Of a DNA stretch of 42,574 nucleotides, positions 34,094 through 41,966 are shown piece by piece. The position numbers were made by a program, and so were the translations under genes. How positions within the stretch are numbered: the stretch's first letter is position 1; every line of letters starts with the position of its first letter. The DNA is from JANNRR01 sp031401675. GTDB taxonomy: Bacteria; Pseudomonadota; Alphaproteobacteria; Rhodobacterales; Rhodobacteraceae. The stretch covers positions 1 to 42,574 of the forward strand of contig JANNRR010000187.1 in NCBI GenBank assembly GCA_031401675.1, written 5' to 3'. The notes beneath the pieces are model-generated. The model searched no databases. It saw only the letters and a program-made list of their open reading frames with translations, and was not told where the DNA came from.

Positions 34094-34993
34094 CTACAGC
34101 TTCCCTTCGGTTTTCCAGGCCCGCAGTGTTTCCTCGCCCACCTCGAAATGCATCGAGTCTTCGCGGTTGTAGGACGCGCCCCAGAACCAGCCCTCGTCGT
34201 TGAAGGCTTCGGCCAGCAGCAACAGCCCGAACTGGGTGCCGCCGTCGGCAAACCCGTCCAGCTTGCCCTGCAGGGTCAGGTCGATCGCCGTGCCCCAGGA
34301 ATGGTTGGAAACGGCGGTGGTCGAGCCCCGGATGAACCGCGCGCAGATCGCCCCGGCCGTGCCCATCGCGGCATAGATGTCGGGTTCCTGCTCCTTCATC
34401 CGGTTCATCACCCGCTCCAGGCTTTCCACCGCCGGGCGCAGCATGGTGACCTTGATCGGTCCGATCTGCCGGGTCTCCAGGAGCGCCTTCAGGCTGGCGC
34501 TGGTCACCGGCTGGCACTCGGTGCCGTAACTGTCGCGCGGCGGCCCCAGCACCTCCATCATCATCTTGTTGCGGGGCTGGGTGATGCCCTTGTTGAACCG
34601 GTCCTTGGCGATCTGACCGATCTCGGTCAGGCCCTCGGTCGGCGGAATCTCGTAGTTCTCGTCCTGAGGCAGCACCACGCCGTTCAGGACGCCGGGGTCC
34701 TGCAGAATTTGCGCCGTCGGCTCGGCCAGCACCGGTGCCACCGGTGCGCGGTTGGCAATCAGGCTCATGTCGTCGCGCAACTGCGCCAGGTCGGCGCGCA
34801 ACGTGCCAATTTCGGCCTCCAGCCGCAATCGCGCCCCGGTCTCGGTCGCCAGCACCTCTTCCAGCCGCGTCAGCCGCAGATCAGCCGCCGAATCCGCCGT
34901 CTCCAGCAGCGTCGTCACGATCGCGAACGCCACTGCCGCGATGATCACGCCGATGGCCACGATGATCGGGGCGATCAGATTGCCCTGGGTCAT
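34094..34993 (-). CDS. Membrane-anchored M15-family peptidoglycan peptidase
   Basis: 299 residues. An N-terminal membrane anchor (about 7-28, IAPIIVAIGVIIAAVAFAIV) and a coiled coil (about 38-80) lead to a C-terminal M15/VanY-type D-Ala-D-Ala carboxypeptidase or endopeptidase domain. The zinc motif is visible as SNHSWGTAID (H231-x6-D238) and MHFEV (H282), with the family-typical aromatic-rich GWFWGASYNREDSMHFEV. The enzyme would cleave peptide stems or cross-links in the periplasm. Lying between the TssL-TssM fusion and pppA with gaps of 3-5 bases, it probably opens the wall locally to fit the T6SS membrane complex. It is a housekeeping-type accessory hydrolase rather than an exported effector, because it has a membrane anchor and no immunity gene. 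Confidence 0.85.
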   Translation of the reverse strand: MTQGNLIAPIIVAIGVIIAAVAFAIVTTLLETADSAADLRLTRLEEVLATETGARLRLEAEIGTLRADLAQLRDDMSLIANRAPVAPVLAEPTAQILQDPGVLNGVVLPQDENYEIPPTEGLTEIGQIAKDRFNKGITQPRNKMMMEVLGPPRDSYGTECQPVTSASLKALLETRQIGPIKVTMLRPAVESLERVMNRMKEQEPDIYAAMGTAGAICARFIRGSTTAVSNHSWGTAIDLTLQGKLDGFADGGTQFGLLLLAEAFNDEGWFWGASYNREDSMHFEVGEETLRAWKTEGKL

Positions 34994-34996
34994 GCC

Positions 34997-35749
34997 TCAG
35001 GCCTCGCGGATGTCGACGGCGATGGCCGACACATTGTCGGGCGCGCCATTGTCCAGCGCCTCGCGCAGCAGCGTCTGACAGGCTTCTTCCGGCGTTGCCG
35101 CCCCGGCCAGCAGGCTTTCCACCGTCTGTTCGTACACACAGCGCGTCAGCCCGTCGCTGCACAGCAGGATGCGGTCGCCAATGGCCAGCGGCACCTTGAC
35201 CAGATCCACCTCCAGGTCGTCCGCCCCGCCCACCGCCCGCGTGATGATGTGCGATTCGGGGTGGCCCTCGGCCTCCTCGGGCGACAGCTCGCCCCGGTCC
35301 ACCAGGTCCTGCACCACTGAATGGTCCCGCGTCAGCATCCGCAGGCGTCCGCGCCGCAAGAGGTAGGCCCGGCTGTCCCCGGCCCAGGCGACATGCGCCA
35401 CCACGCCGCTGATGATCATCGCCACCACCGTCGAGCCCATGCGCCCCATGCCCGGTTCGTTCTGGCGGGCGATCACCAGCCCGTTTGCCGCCTTGATCTG
35501 CGCCACCAGACTGACGTCGGGGTCGGCGTCGTCGGCAATCGCCGCCAGACAGTCGATCACGATGTCCGAGGCGACATCGCCATGCCCGTAGCCGCCCATG
35601 CCGTCGGCCACTGCCCACAACATGCCCGACGGATCGGTCAAGATCGAATCCTCGTTCTTTTCCCGCACCTTGCCACGATTGGTCAGCCCCGCCCCCTCGG
35701 CCACCGGCAGCCTGAAATCCAGCGCGGGCACCCGCGTGATCGGGCTCAT
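34997..35749 (-). CDS. pppA: PP2C-family protein phosphatase PppA
   Basis: 250 residues with the full set of PP2C metal-site motifs: GLTNRGKVREKNEDS (21-35), AVADGMGGYGHGDVAS (47-61), MGSTVVAMII, VAWAGDSRAYLLRRGRL, LLCSDGLT and NGAPDNVSAIAVDI. PppA dephosphorylates the FHA protein (and PpkA) and resets the threonine-phosphorylation switch of the T6SS. I chose the ATG at 35749 (MSPITRVPALDF), which gives the usual PppA length; the frame continues upstream to a TTG at 35836 without conserved sequence. It heads a minus-strand operon pppA-peptidase-fusion and is divergent from the ompA-like gene. Confidence 0.92.
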   Translation of the reverse strand: MSPITRVPALDFRLPVAEGAGLTNRGKVREKNEDSILTDPSGMLWAVADGMGGYGHGDVASDIVIDCLAAIADDADPDVSLVAQIKAANGLVIARQNEPGMGRMGSTVVAMIISGVVAHVAWAGDSRAYLLRRGRLRMLTRDHSVVQDLVDRGELSPEEAEGHPESHIITRAVGGADDLEVDLVKVPLAIGDRILLCSDGLTRCVYEQTVESLLAGAATPEEACQTLLREALDNGAPDNVSAIAVDIREA

Positions 35750-35845
35750 GCCGGAAAGCCTGAAGGCTGTGGGCCGGACCCGGTCGCCCTGGCCCGCCGG
35801 GAAATCACAGAGCGCGAAAGCATGGGTGCCCACCAAAGCTGTGAA

Positions 35846-35874
35846 TTGAATGCGCCGTCATCATAGCGTAGACT
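35846..35874 (+). promoter_or_regulatory. Sigma-70-like promoter candidate for the OmpA-family gene
   Basis: TTGAAT (35846-35851) and TAGACT (35869-35874) are separated by 17 bases, each matching 4 of 6 consensus positions. The start would fall near 35881, about 35 bases before the ATG at 35916 and upstream of its AAGGTGG ribosome binding site. It is a plausible but modest match in the divergent region shared with pppA. Confidence 0.33.
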
Positions 35875-35915
35875 TGGCCCAGGTTGAAAATCCTTTTTGC
35901 AAGGTGGAATTGAAG

Positions 35916-36668
35916 ATGCGCAAGACCCTGGTCACCCTGTCCCTGATGGCTTCGCTGCTGCCGCTGTCGGCACCGGCCCAGGAACTGACGGATGAGGAAC
36001 TGCTGAAGCTGTTTCTGGCGCAGCGCGACGCCTTTGCCGAGGCCGGCGCGTCAGATACCGGCCAGACCCGCAGCCTGAAGCTGATCACGGTTCAGGATGT
36101 GTCGGTCACCACCGAAACCGCAACACTCGGCACCCCGTCCAGCACTGGCACCGACACCGGTCTGACCAGCAGCGACGGCACGGGCGTGGTGGTCAGTTCC
36201 TCGCCTGATTCGCTTGCCGCCCCCGAGGGCGACAGCATCGCCCTGTCAACCGACGCGCCGCAACCGGCCGATCAGCTGGTTGCCGTTGCCGCCGGTCCGA
36301 AAGACCCCACGGTCATCGGCGTGCTGGATACGCAGCTGCAGGTCAACGTCAGGATCGAATTCGACTATGATTCCGCCGCGCTGACCGACGGGCAAAAGCC
36401 GAAACTGGACCAGATGTGCAGCGTGATGAAGGTGGCCCCGATCAACCTTTTCCGCATCACCGGCCATACCGACGCCTCGGGCCCCGAGGATTACAACCAG
36501 AACCTGTCGCTGCTGCGCGCGCAGGAAGTGCAGCGCTATCTGATCAACAACTGCGGTATCGATCCGGGCCGGCTGGAAGCGGTTGGTCTGGGCGAGCGCT
36601 TCATCCCCGACGGCTCCGACCCGCGTGCGGCCGAGCACCGCCGTGTCGAGTTCCAGGCGATGAGCTGA
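35916..36668 (+). CDS. OmpA-family periplasmic/outer-membrane protein
   Basis: 250 residues. A Sec signal peptide (MRKTLVTLSLMASLLPLSAPAQ, cleavage after about residue 21) is followed by a Thr/Ser-rich linker (about 60-140) and a C-terminal OmpA-like peptidoglycan-binding domain: NVRIEFDYDSAALTDGQ, FRITGHTDASGPEDYNQNLSLLRAQ and RAAEHRRVEFQAM. The domain binds diaminopimelate in the cell wall. The gene is divergent from the pppA operon, next to the TssL-TssM fusion that lacks its own OmpA domain, so it may supply the wall anchor for that module; this is an inference. The ATG at 35916 follows AAGGTGG by 8 bases; the longer upstream frame from 35850 is not supported by a signal peptide. Confidence 0.88.
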   Translation: MRKTLVTLSLMASLLPLSAPAQELTDEELLKLFLAQRDAFAEAGASDTGQTRSLKLITVQDVSVTTETATLGTPSSTGTDTGLTSSDGTGVVVSSSPDSLAAPEGDSIALSTDAPQPADQLVAVAAGPKDPTVIGVLDTQLQVNVRIEFDYDSAALTDGQKPKLDQMCSVMKVAPINLFRITGHTDASGPEDYNQNLSLLRAQEVQRYLINNCGIDPGRLEAVGLGERFIPDGSDPRAAEHRRVEFQAMS

Positions 36669-36669
36669 C

Positions 36670-37497
36670 CTAACCCGGTTTTCGCGCCCGCAGATGCGAC
36701 GGGCAATGCTCGCCGGTCAGCAGGACCGGCAGCATCGCCTCCCATGTCCGGATGTTCTTGTCGACGTAGGCCGTACCCACGGCGGCCACGGCAACGGAGT
36801 AAAGCGGCCCGCGCAGGCGTGCCAGTTCTTCGGCGGCCTGCACCCGGTACCAGTCGTTTCGGCTGGTAATTTCAATCTGCTGCAGCCCTGCCGCCGCCAT
36901 CGCCGACGCATAGCGCCGGGGCGAGGCCATGCCGAAACTCAGGCCTTCGGCGGCGATGTAGGCTGTCATTTCGGCCGACAACGGCCCGTCCCGCCCGACC
37001 AGCCAGTCCGAGGCCGCGAACACCCCGCCGGGCCGAAGCACGCGGGCGATCTCGGCAAACAGCGCCTCCTTGTCGGCGACATGGATCAGGGCATCCTTGG
37101 AAAACACCAGATCGAACGCGGCATCGGCAAAGGGCAGCGGCCCCGGCCGGCTCTGCACGAACCGGGCAACATCCGCCATACCTTCGGCCGCCGCCCGGGC
37201 GTTGGCCGCCGCAATCACCGGCTTTTCGACATCGTACCCGGTGATCCGCGCCAGCCGCAAATGCCGCGCCACATGCAGGGTGATCCCGCCGGTGCCGCAG
37301 CCGATGTCCAGCGCGTCGGCCCCGACCTGACTGAGCCCAGCCTGACCAAGCCCGGCCTGACCAGCCACACCCAGATCAAGCCCGGTCAGCACCCGCTCCA
37401 CCTCTTGCGGCCCACCGGGCGACAGATAGCCCGGCCCCCAGATCACTTCCAGAAACCGGATCGCGGTGTCGTCATATTCCGGGTTGGCGTCGGTCAT
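36670..37497 (-). CDS. Class I SAM-dependent methyltransferase
   Basis: 275 residues with the Rossmann-fold methyltransferase motifs: I, ALDIGCGTGGITLHVARHL; II, ITGYDVEKPVI; then GPLPFADAAFDLVFSKDALIHVADK and VLRPGGVFAASDW. The pattern 'IGCGTGG...ALIHVADK...F.AsDW' resembles small-molecule methyltransferases of the phosphoethanolamine N-methyltransferase type; the substrate cannot be told. Just before motif I it has a short internal repeat (AGQAGLGQAGLSQ) coded by a 15-base tandem repeat. It converges on the OmpA gene with no gap and marks the switch from T6SS to ordinary genes. Confidence 0.85.
   Translation of the reverse strand: MTDANPEYDDTAIRFLEVIWGPGYLSPGGPQEVERVLTGLDLGVAGQAGLGQAGLSQVGADALDIGCGTGGITLHVARHLRLARITGYDVEKPVIAAANARAAAEGMADVARFVQSRPGPLPFADAAFDLVFSKDALIHVADKEALFAEIARVLRPGGVFAASDWLVGRDGPLSAEMTAYIAAEGLSFGMASPRRYASAMAAAGLQQIEITSRNDWYRVQAAEELARLRGPLYSVAVAAVGTAYVDKNIRTWEAMLPVLLTGEHCPSHLRARKPG
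37326..37370 (-). repeat. 15-bp tandem repeat inside the methyltransferase gene
   Basis: Three imperfect 15-base units begin CCTGA at 37326, 37341 and 37356. They add in-frame residues of the type GQAGL on the minus strand, ahead of the SAM-binding motif. They look like a slippage-generated linker expansion. Confidence 0.7.
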
Positions 37498-37724
37498 GTC
37501 GGTCTCTTCTGGCTGGCGGTACCGTCAACTTACCCCAGTCCGGGCGTGCCACAAGCCGCTCGGTGGGCCGATAGTCAGAATAGGGGTTTCCCGTCTCAGG
37601 TACCCACCCCGCGCCTTTCCGGCACTTGGCCCCGCCCCTGCCGCATCGAAATACCCTTTTCCTGCCGCACTGGCTGTCCTACATGCAGCGGGCTACCCCG
37701 CCGCCAAGCCCCAAGGAACGCGTC

Positions 37725-38234
37725 ATGGAACGAATGATCGAACACGTCCTTTTTGCCAGCCGCTGGCTGATGGCGCCGATCTATCTTGGTCTGGTGGCGG
37801 CCTTGGCGGTGCTGGTCTGGGCCTTCGCGCTGGAGCTCTGGGAATTCATCCTGGGTGCCGCGACGATGGGCGCCGATGATGCCGTTCTGGGGGCGCTGAC
37901 CCTGATCGACCTGTCCCTGGCGGGCAACCTGCTGCTGATCGTCATCTTTTCGGGCTACGAGAACTTCGTCTCGAAAATGGAAGTGGCAGATCATGAAGAT
38001 CGCCCGGAATGGCAGGGTACCGTGGATTTCGCCGGATTGAAGCTGAAGCTGGTGGCCTCGATCGTGGCCATTTCGGGGATTCATCTGCTGAAGATATTCA
38101 TGGATGTTGAAAAATATCAGGCGGACCAGATCTTCTGGATGGTGATCATCCATCTGGTGTTCGTCGCGTCGGGCGTGCTGCTGGCGCTGATGGACTACAT
38201 CTCGATCCAGTCAAAGGCGCTGAAAGCGAAATAG
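37725..38234 (+). CDS. UPF0114-family membrane protein
   Basis: 169 residues matching the UPF0114 (YqhA-type) family: ERMIEHVLFASRWLMAPIYLGL at the N-terminus, the LIDLSLAGNLLLIVIFSGYENFVS core, and KLKLVASIVAISGIHLLKIFMD. There are about four hydrophobic segments (near 12-34, 60-78, 105-125 and 137-158), so it is an inner-membrane protein. Function is not established. The ATG at 37725 has an AAGGA stretch 7 bases upstream; a longer frame from 37626 is Pro-rich and not conserved. Unrelated to the T6SS as far as can be seen. Confidence 0.88.
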   Translation: MERMIEHVLFASRWLMAPIYLGLVAALAVLVWAFALELWEFILGAATMGADDAVLGALTLIDLSLAGNLLLIVIFSGYENFVSKMEVADHEDRPEWQGTVDFAGLKLKLVASIVAISGIHLLKIFMDVEKYQADQIFWMVIIHLVFVASGVLLALMDYISIQSKALKAK

Positions 38235-38280
38235 CTCCGCGTCCGGGCGGGCCTGCCGGTCCTTCTCCAGGTCACCTAAA

Positions 38281-38657
38281 GCGGGATGACCTTTGATGGA
38301 AACCTGGAAAGGTTGTTCGCACCCCGCACACGGGATTGGAGCAGTTGTTTGGGCTGCTTGCCCGGTATTTGCCGGAGGGTCTATCCTTATGTTTTTCTTG
38401 TCGGATTTGATTTCAATCAAATCAGGCCGCGCCTGCCTGCCCCTTGGCAGGCGCGTAGTCTGCGCCAGCCCAGGCAGGCGCGGCCAGATTTCCCGATCCC
38501 TGCACCCAGCCCAGCCTCCCTTGCCCTGCGGCTTGCGCCTCCAGGCAACGGTCCGGGCGTCCGTCCACTGGACGGCCACCTGATCGGCCCGGGCCTACAC
38601 TTCGACCGGCGGGGCGATCGGCCAGTGCAAAAGCGATTCCATCAAAGGCCACCCCGC
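38281..38657. mobile_element. Putative MITE-like element with 21-bp inverted ends
   Basis: The left end GCGGGATGACCTTTGATGGA(A) (38281-38301) and the right end 38637-38657 are inverted copies with 19 of 21 positions paired, including a perfect 12-bp core CCTTTGATGGAA/TTCCATCAAAGG. The 377-base body has no long open frame and contains several internal palindromes. An 11-bp direct repeat CACCCCGCACA occurs at 38320 and 38650. No clear target-site duplication is seen. This fits a small non-autonomous element, or a relic of one; a structured RNA is the alternative. Confidence 0.45.
38425..38485. repeat. Perfect 15-bp inverted repeat, strong hairpin
   Basis: GGCCGCGCCTGCCTG (38425-38439) pairs perfectly with CAGGCAGGCGCGGCC (38471-38485), enclosing 31 bases. 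It is directly preceded by the 8-bp palindrome at 38405-38422. It could stop transcripts from either convergent gene, although no T-run follows. Confidence 0.75.
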
Positions 38658-38756
38658 ACAAAAGCGTTTACCTTGATTGAGATAGGGTTAAGGAAAAACA
38701 ATATATTGAACGATTACTGATGGTTGGCCAAGCGTCCAGATCCGGACACTCGCCGG

Positions 38757-39836
38757 CTAGCGCCCCAGAAAGCCGGCGCGGAACGGCAGCACCGCCACTT
38801 CGCCCCCGGCCTCGGTCAGTCGCAGCGACGCACCGTCGGCCCGCAAGTCCACCACCCGCCGCCAGCCCTGCGGCCGCGGCACCGCGCCGATCACATGCCG
38901 GATCTCGTGGGCCCTGCCCGCCGCCAGCGGCAGCACCGTCGCCACCCCCTCGGCAGCAATCGGGTTGTCCGCCCGCGCCGCCATCACCCCGGCCGCCCCA
39001 GCGGCACAGCCGTCCTCCACCCCCAGCACCCCGACATGCCGCCCGTTCCACGGCGAATAGTCGCGCCCGCCGTTGGAAAACCACAGCATCGTCACCGGCA
39101 GCACAGCCGGGTCCTTCAGAAACAGCACCATGTCATCCTCTGCCTCGCGGATCACCACGGTCCAGCCCAGGGTCGCCCCCGCAGCCTCGATCAGCGTGAC
39201 AAAATCCTCATGCCCCCGCGCCTGCGGGTAGCTGGTCAGATCGACCGGCCCCGCTTGACCCGGAAACGCCGCCAGATCGGTGCCCCGCGACGGATAGGCC
39301 AGCCAGCTCCGCCCCGGCTCGGGTGCGGCTTCCGGCGTGATCGCCACACGCTTCGGCGAATAGGACATCCAGGCCGCCCCGGCCATCCGCAGCATCGGAT
39401 GATGCGCCAGCGTCAGCCCGTCCGCGCCGCCGGTAAGGACATGGGTCTGATAGACCAGCGGATCATGCGCCGACAGTTCCAGAACCTTGGTCAGCCGCGC
39501 CCCCTGAACCGGGCGCTGCAACGACAGCCGCGCCACCGCCCCCACTCCGGTCTGGGTAATCTCCTCGACATCCCACGGCGAACTGGCAGGCCAGCCGTGG
39601 ATCGGCAGTCCGGCGCTGGTGCCGAACGGCGCACACAGGAAATCCCCGGCCAGCCGCCGCTCGACCAGCGGGATCGAGGCATCGGCCTGAACGTCCGGTT
39701 CGTCCAGCCAGGGCGCCACATGCAACGGCGCGATGTGCCGCCCGTCGGTCTCGAACCAGAGCGCCGCCAGCGTGCCCAGATGCGGATCAAACCGCAATCC
39801 GGCACCCGGAACGGACAGAGTCAGAATGTCGGCCAT
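38757..39836 (-). CDS. Aldose 1-epimerase/galactose-mutarotase-like protein
   Basis: 359 residues, almost entirely beta-strand in character, resembling galactose-mutarotase-like sugar-binding proteins: GAGLRFDPHLGTLAALWFETDGR at the start, PIHGWPASSPWDV in the position of the family's HGxxR/W loop, LTKVLELSAHDPLVYQTHVL and LAHHPMLRM with a His pair. The exact substrate and whether it is catalytic cannot be told. It overlaps the rlmE stop by 16 bases, so it is the last gene of a ppx-rlmE-epimerase operon on the minus strand. No link to the T6SS is evident. Confidence 0.72.
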   Translation of the reverse strand: MADILTLSVPGAGLRFDPHLGTLAALWFETDGRHIAPLHVAPWLDEPDVQADASIPLVERRLAGDFLCAPFGTSAGLPIHGWPASSPWDVEEITQTGVGAVARLSLQRPVQGARLTKVLELSAHDPLVYQTHVLTGGADGLTLAHHPMLRMAGAAWMSYSPKRVAITPEAAPEPGRSWLAYPSRGTDLAAFPGQAGPVDLTSYPQARGHEDFVTLIEAAGATLGWTVVIREAEDDMVLFLKDPAVLPVTMLWFSNGGRDYSPWNGRHVGVLGVEDGCAAGAAGVMAARADNPIAAEGVATVLPLAAGRAHEIRHVIGAVPRPQGWRRVVDLRADGASLRLTEAGGEVAVLPFRAGFLGR

Positions 39837-40603
39837 TGTTTTTCCTCTGCCTTGTGTTCGGCATGGTTTGCTTCTGCTTTCGGTGCCGCCTTGAACCCGG
39901 TTGCCACCACGAACTTTTCGGAACTGTCGGCGCGGCTTGCCGGCGGCTTCACATTTGCCACCTTGGCAAATCGCCGTTTCAGCAAGGTCTGCAGCTCGGT
40001 TTCCGCCCCACCTGCCAGCACCTTCGCCACAAAGGTGCCGCCCTCGGTCAAGACGTCAAACGCAAAAAAAGCCGCTGCCTCGCACAGGGCGACGATCCGC
40101 AGATGATCCGTCTGCTTGTGCCCCGAACTGGCTGCCGCCATGTCACTCATTACTACATCAGCCGGGCCGCCCAGCCATGCCTTGACTTGCACGTCTGCCC
40201 CGTCGTCGAGAAAATCCAGAACGTGGATTTCGGCCCCGGCGATGGCGTCGATGGCCTGCAGATCGACCCCGAGGACCGTTCCGACCCGTTTACCCGGCTT
40301 GTCGCCAAGCGCATTGACCCGCGCCACTGCCACTTGGCACCATCCGCCCGGCGCACAGCCCAGATCGACCACGCGCGCCCCCGGCACCAGAAACCGGAAC
40401 TTGTCGTCCAGTTCCAGAATCTTGTAGGCCGCCCTGCCACGATAGCCCTCCAGCCGGGCGCGCTGCACATATGGATCGTTCAACTGCCGCTCCAGCCAGA
40501 GGGTCGAGCTGAGCTTGCGCCCCTTGGCGGTCTTTACCCGCACCCGCAGATCGCGCTGACCGCGGCCGGAGCTTTTGCCCGAGGGCGTCTTGGCCGTGGT
40601 CAT
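39821..40603 (-). CDS. rlmE: 23S rRNA (uridine-2'-O)-methyltransferase RlmE (FtsJ/RrmJ)
   Basis: 260 residues. Diagnostic segments are SSTLWLERQLNDPYVQRARLEGYRGRAAYKILELDDKF, the SAM motif VVDLGCAPGGWCQVAV, LGVDLQAID, VVMSDMAAASSGHKQTDHLR and FVAKVLAGGAE, giving the K-D-K-E tetrad (K in AAYKI, D in MSDMA, K in FVAKV). RlmE methylates U2552 of 23S rRNA during large-subunit assembly. A basic N-terminal extension is typical of alphaproteobacteria. The ATG at 40603 overlaps the ppx stop. The C-terminal tail (about 20 residues) is charged and variable. Confidence 0.93.
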   Translation of the reverse strand: MTTAKTPSGKSSGRGQRDLRVRVKTAKGRKLSSTLWLERQLNDPYVQRARLEGYRGRAAYKILELDDKFRFLVPGARVVDLGCAPGGWCQVAVARVNALGDKPGKRVGTVLGVDLQAIDAIAGAEIHVLDFLDDGADVQVKAWLGGPADVVMSDMAAASSGHKQTDHLRIVALCEAAAFFAFDVLTEGGTFVAKVLAGGAETELQTLLKRRFAKVANVKPPASRADSSEKFVVATGFKAAPKAEANHAEHKAEEKQWPTF

Positions 40604-41715
40604 CAGAACGGTCCCTCTTCCAGCACGCCGTCGGCGCTCATCTGTGCGTATAACAGCCCCTCGCGCAAACCGCGATCCGCAACCGATAAACGGTCTGTTG
40701 GCCAAATGCGCATCATTGCCTGCAGGATCGCCGCGCCGGACATGATCAGCGTATGCCGGTCGCGTCCGATTCTTGGGTCGGTCCGCCGCCCTTCCGGCCC
40801 AAGCGAAAGATACTCGCGGATCACCAGATCGATCTGGTCCGAGGTCATCCGAAGCCCGTCAACCTTGTTGCGATCATAGCGTTTCAGCCCCAGAAACGAC
40901 GCCGCCACCGTGGTGACTGTGCCCGAGGTGCCGATGATCTGGAAACCATCGCGCGGATGGGCAGCATTATAGGGCGAAAAGTTCGCCAGATTCTCTTCGA
41001 AATACCAGCTCATCAGGGCAAATCGGGCGGCATCATCCTCGACATCGATGAACTGATCCTTCAGCGTCGCCACCCCAAGGGGCACGGAAATCCAGTCCAC
41101 GACCTTTGCCGCCGGATTGCCGTTGGCGGCTGGCGCAAATCCGGCATGCAGCCGCATAATCGCCTGAGGCCGGTCTTCCATCGGCACCCCGGACAGATCA
41201 ACCCACACCAGCTCGGTCGAACCGCCGCCGATATCGACGACCAGCAGTTGCTCGGTCTTGGGCGACACCAGTGGCGCACAGGACACCACCGCCAACCGAG
41301 CCTCCTCCTCGGGCTCGATGATCTGCAATTGCAGCCCGGTTTCGCGGTACACCTGCCGGATGAAATCATGGGCGTTCTTGGCCCGCCGGCAGGCCTCGGT
41401 CGCCACTAGCCGCATCCGGGTGACCTGGTGCTTGGTGATTTTCTTTTGACAGATACGCAGAGCCTGCACGGTGCGTTCCATCGATGCGCGCGACAGCCGA
41501 CCCGACGCCTCCAGCCCCAGCCCAAGCTGGACCGTCTTGGAAAAACTGTCGATCACATGAAACTGCTTGCCCTTTGGCTGGGCAATCAACATGCGGCAAC
41601 TGTTCGTCCCGAGGTCCAGCGCCGCATACAGCGGCCCGGTCTCGGGTATGGCAGGCGCGGTCGGCTCGACCAATAGAGGGAACGCGTCCGCACCTGCGGG
41701 ACGCTCGGGCGTCAT
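40603..41715 (-). CDS. ppx: Ppx/GppA-family phosphatase
   Basis: 370 residues of the ASKHA-fold exopolyphosphatase/guanosine pentaphosphatase family: phosphate-1 motif AALDLGTNSCRMLIA, MRLVATEACRRAKN, the acidic EPEEEARLAVVS catalytic segment, phosphate-2 motif LLVVDIGGGSTELVW, and IIGTSGTVTTVAA. It lacks the long C-terminal domains of E. coli Ppx, as is usual in the short alphaproteobacterial form. The enzyme hydrolyses polyphosphate or pppGpp; which one cannot be told from sequence. The ATG at 41715 has GGAGG six bases upstream; the TTG-start extension to 41733 is not needed. Co-transcribed with rlmE. Confidence 0.9.
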   Translation of the reverse strand: MTPERPAGADAFPLLVEPTAPAIPETGPLYAALDLGTNSCRMLIAQPKGKQFHVIDSFSKTVQLGLGLEASGRLSRASMERTVQALRICQKKITKHQVTRMRLVATEACRRAKNAHDFIRQVYRETGLQLQIIEPEEEARLAVVSCAPLVSPKTEQLLVVDIGGGSTELVWVDLSGVPMEDRPQAIMRLHAGFAPAANGNPAAKVVDWISVPLGVATLKDQFIDVEDDAARFALMSWYFEENLANFSPYNAAHPRDGFQIIGTSGTVTTVAASFLGLKRYDRNKVDGLRMTSDQIDLVIREYLSLGPEGRRTDPRIGRDRHTLIMSGAAILQAMMRIWPTDRLSVADRGLREGLLYAQMSADGVLEEGPF

Positions 41716-41880
41716 GGTCGCCCTCCAACTCAAGTTATCCCCAGCGTAGCTCCGCGATCCTACCGGTGCAAGCGCCGCTTGGACCCGAAGCCCGCTTGCT
41801 CATGATCGACATGAAGATTTTTCACGACTGACTGACTCGCGGCCCAAATCGCCTTGCGCTAAACAACCCGCAGCCCTGTC

Positions 41881-41929
41881 GCTCTGGCGCGGGCATATGT
41901 CGAAAACCGACATGGGATGTCGCCAGAGC
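41881..41929. promoter_or_regulatory. Nested palindrome upstream of the 'virulence factor'-MTHFR operon
   Basis: GCTCTGGCG (41881-41889) and CGCCAGAGC (41921-41929) form a perfect 9-bp outer arm pair. Inside them ATGTCG (41897-41902) and CGACAT (41908-41913) form a perfect 6-bp inner pair around AAAAC, with symmetric 7-base gaps on both sides. The 49-base unit ends 37 bases before the ATG at 41967. It could be a double operator or an RNA hairpin; I cannot assign a regulator. Confidence 0.5.
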
Positions 41930-41966
41930 AACTGTAGAACCGGCCCGAGAGCAAACAGGATCAACC

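Larger units (their letters stand above)
38235..38756. other. Intergenic region with nested inverted repeats
   Basis: No credible gene lies in this 522-base stretch between the UPF0114 gene and the end of the convergent epimerase-like gene. It is unusually rich in palindromes: 38405-38422 (ATTTGATT-TC-AATCAAAT), a perfect 15-bp pair at 38425-38439/38471-38485, and 38561-38575 (CCGTCC-ACT-GGACGG). All sit inside the inverted-repeat-bounded segment 38281-38657. The last 80 bases are relatively AT-rich. Confidence 0.7.

Noticed and set aside
34094..34993. The M15 peptidase as a secreted T6SS effector
   Set aside because: It has an N-terminal membrane anchor and coiled coil, no PAAR, VgrG or Hcp link, and no adjacent immunity-like gene. 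A cell-wall remodelling role fits better.
41840..41880. Possible SAM-II-like riboswitch before the MTHFR operon (TTGCGCTAAACAACCCGC)
   Set aside because: Only the GCTAAA-like piece resembles the aptamer. The conserved GTGATTT segment and pseudoknot partners are absent.
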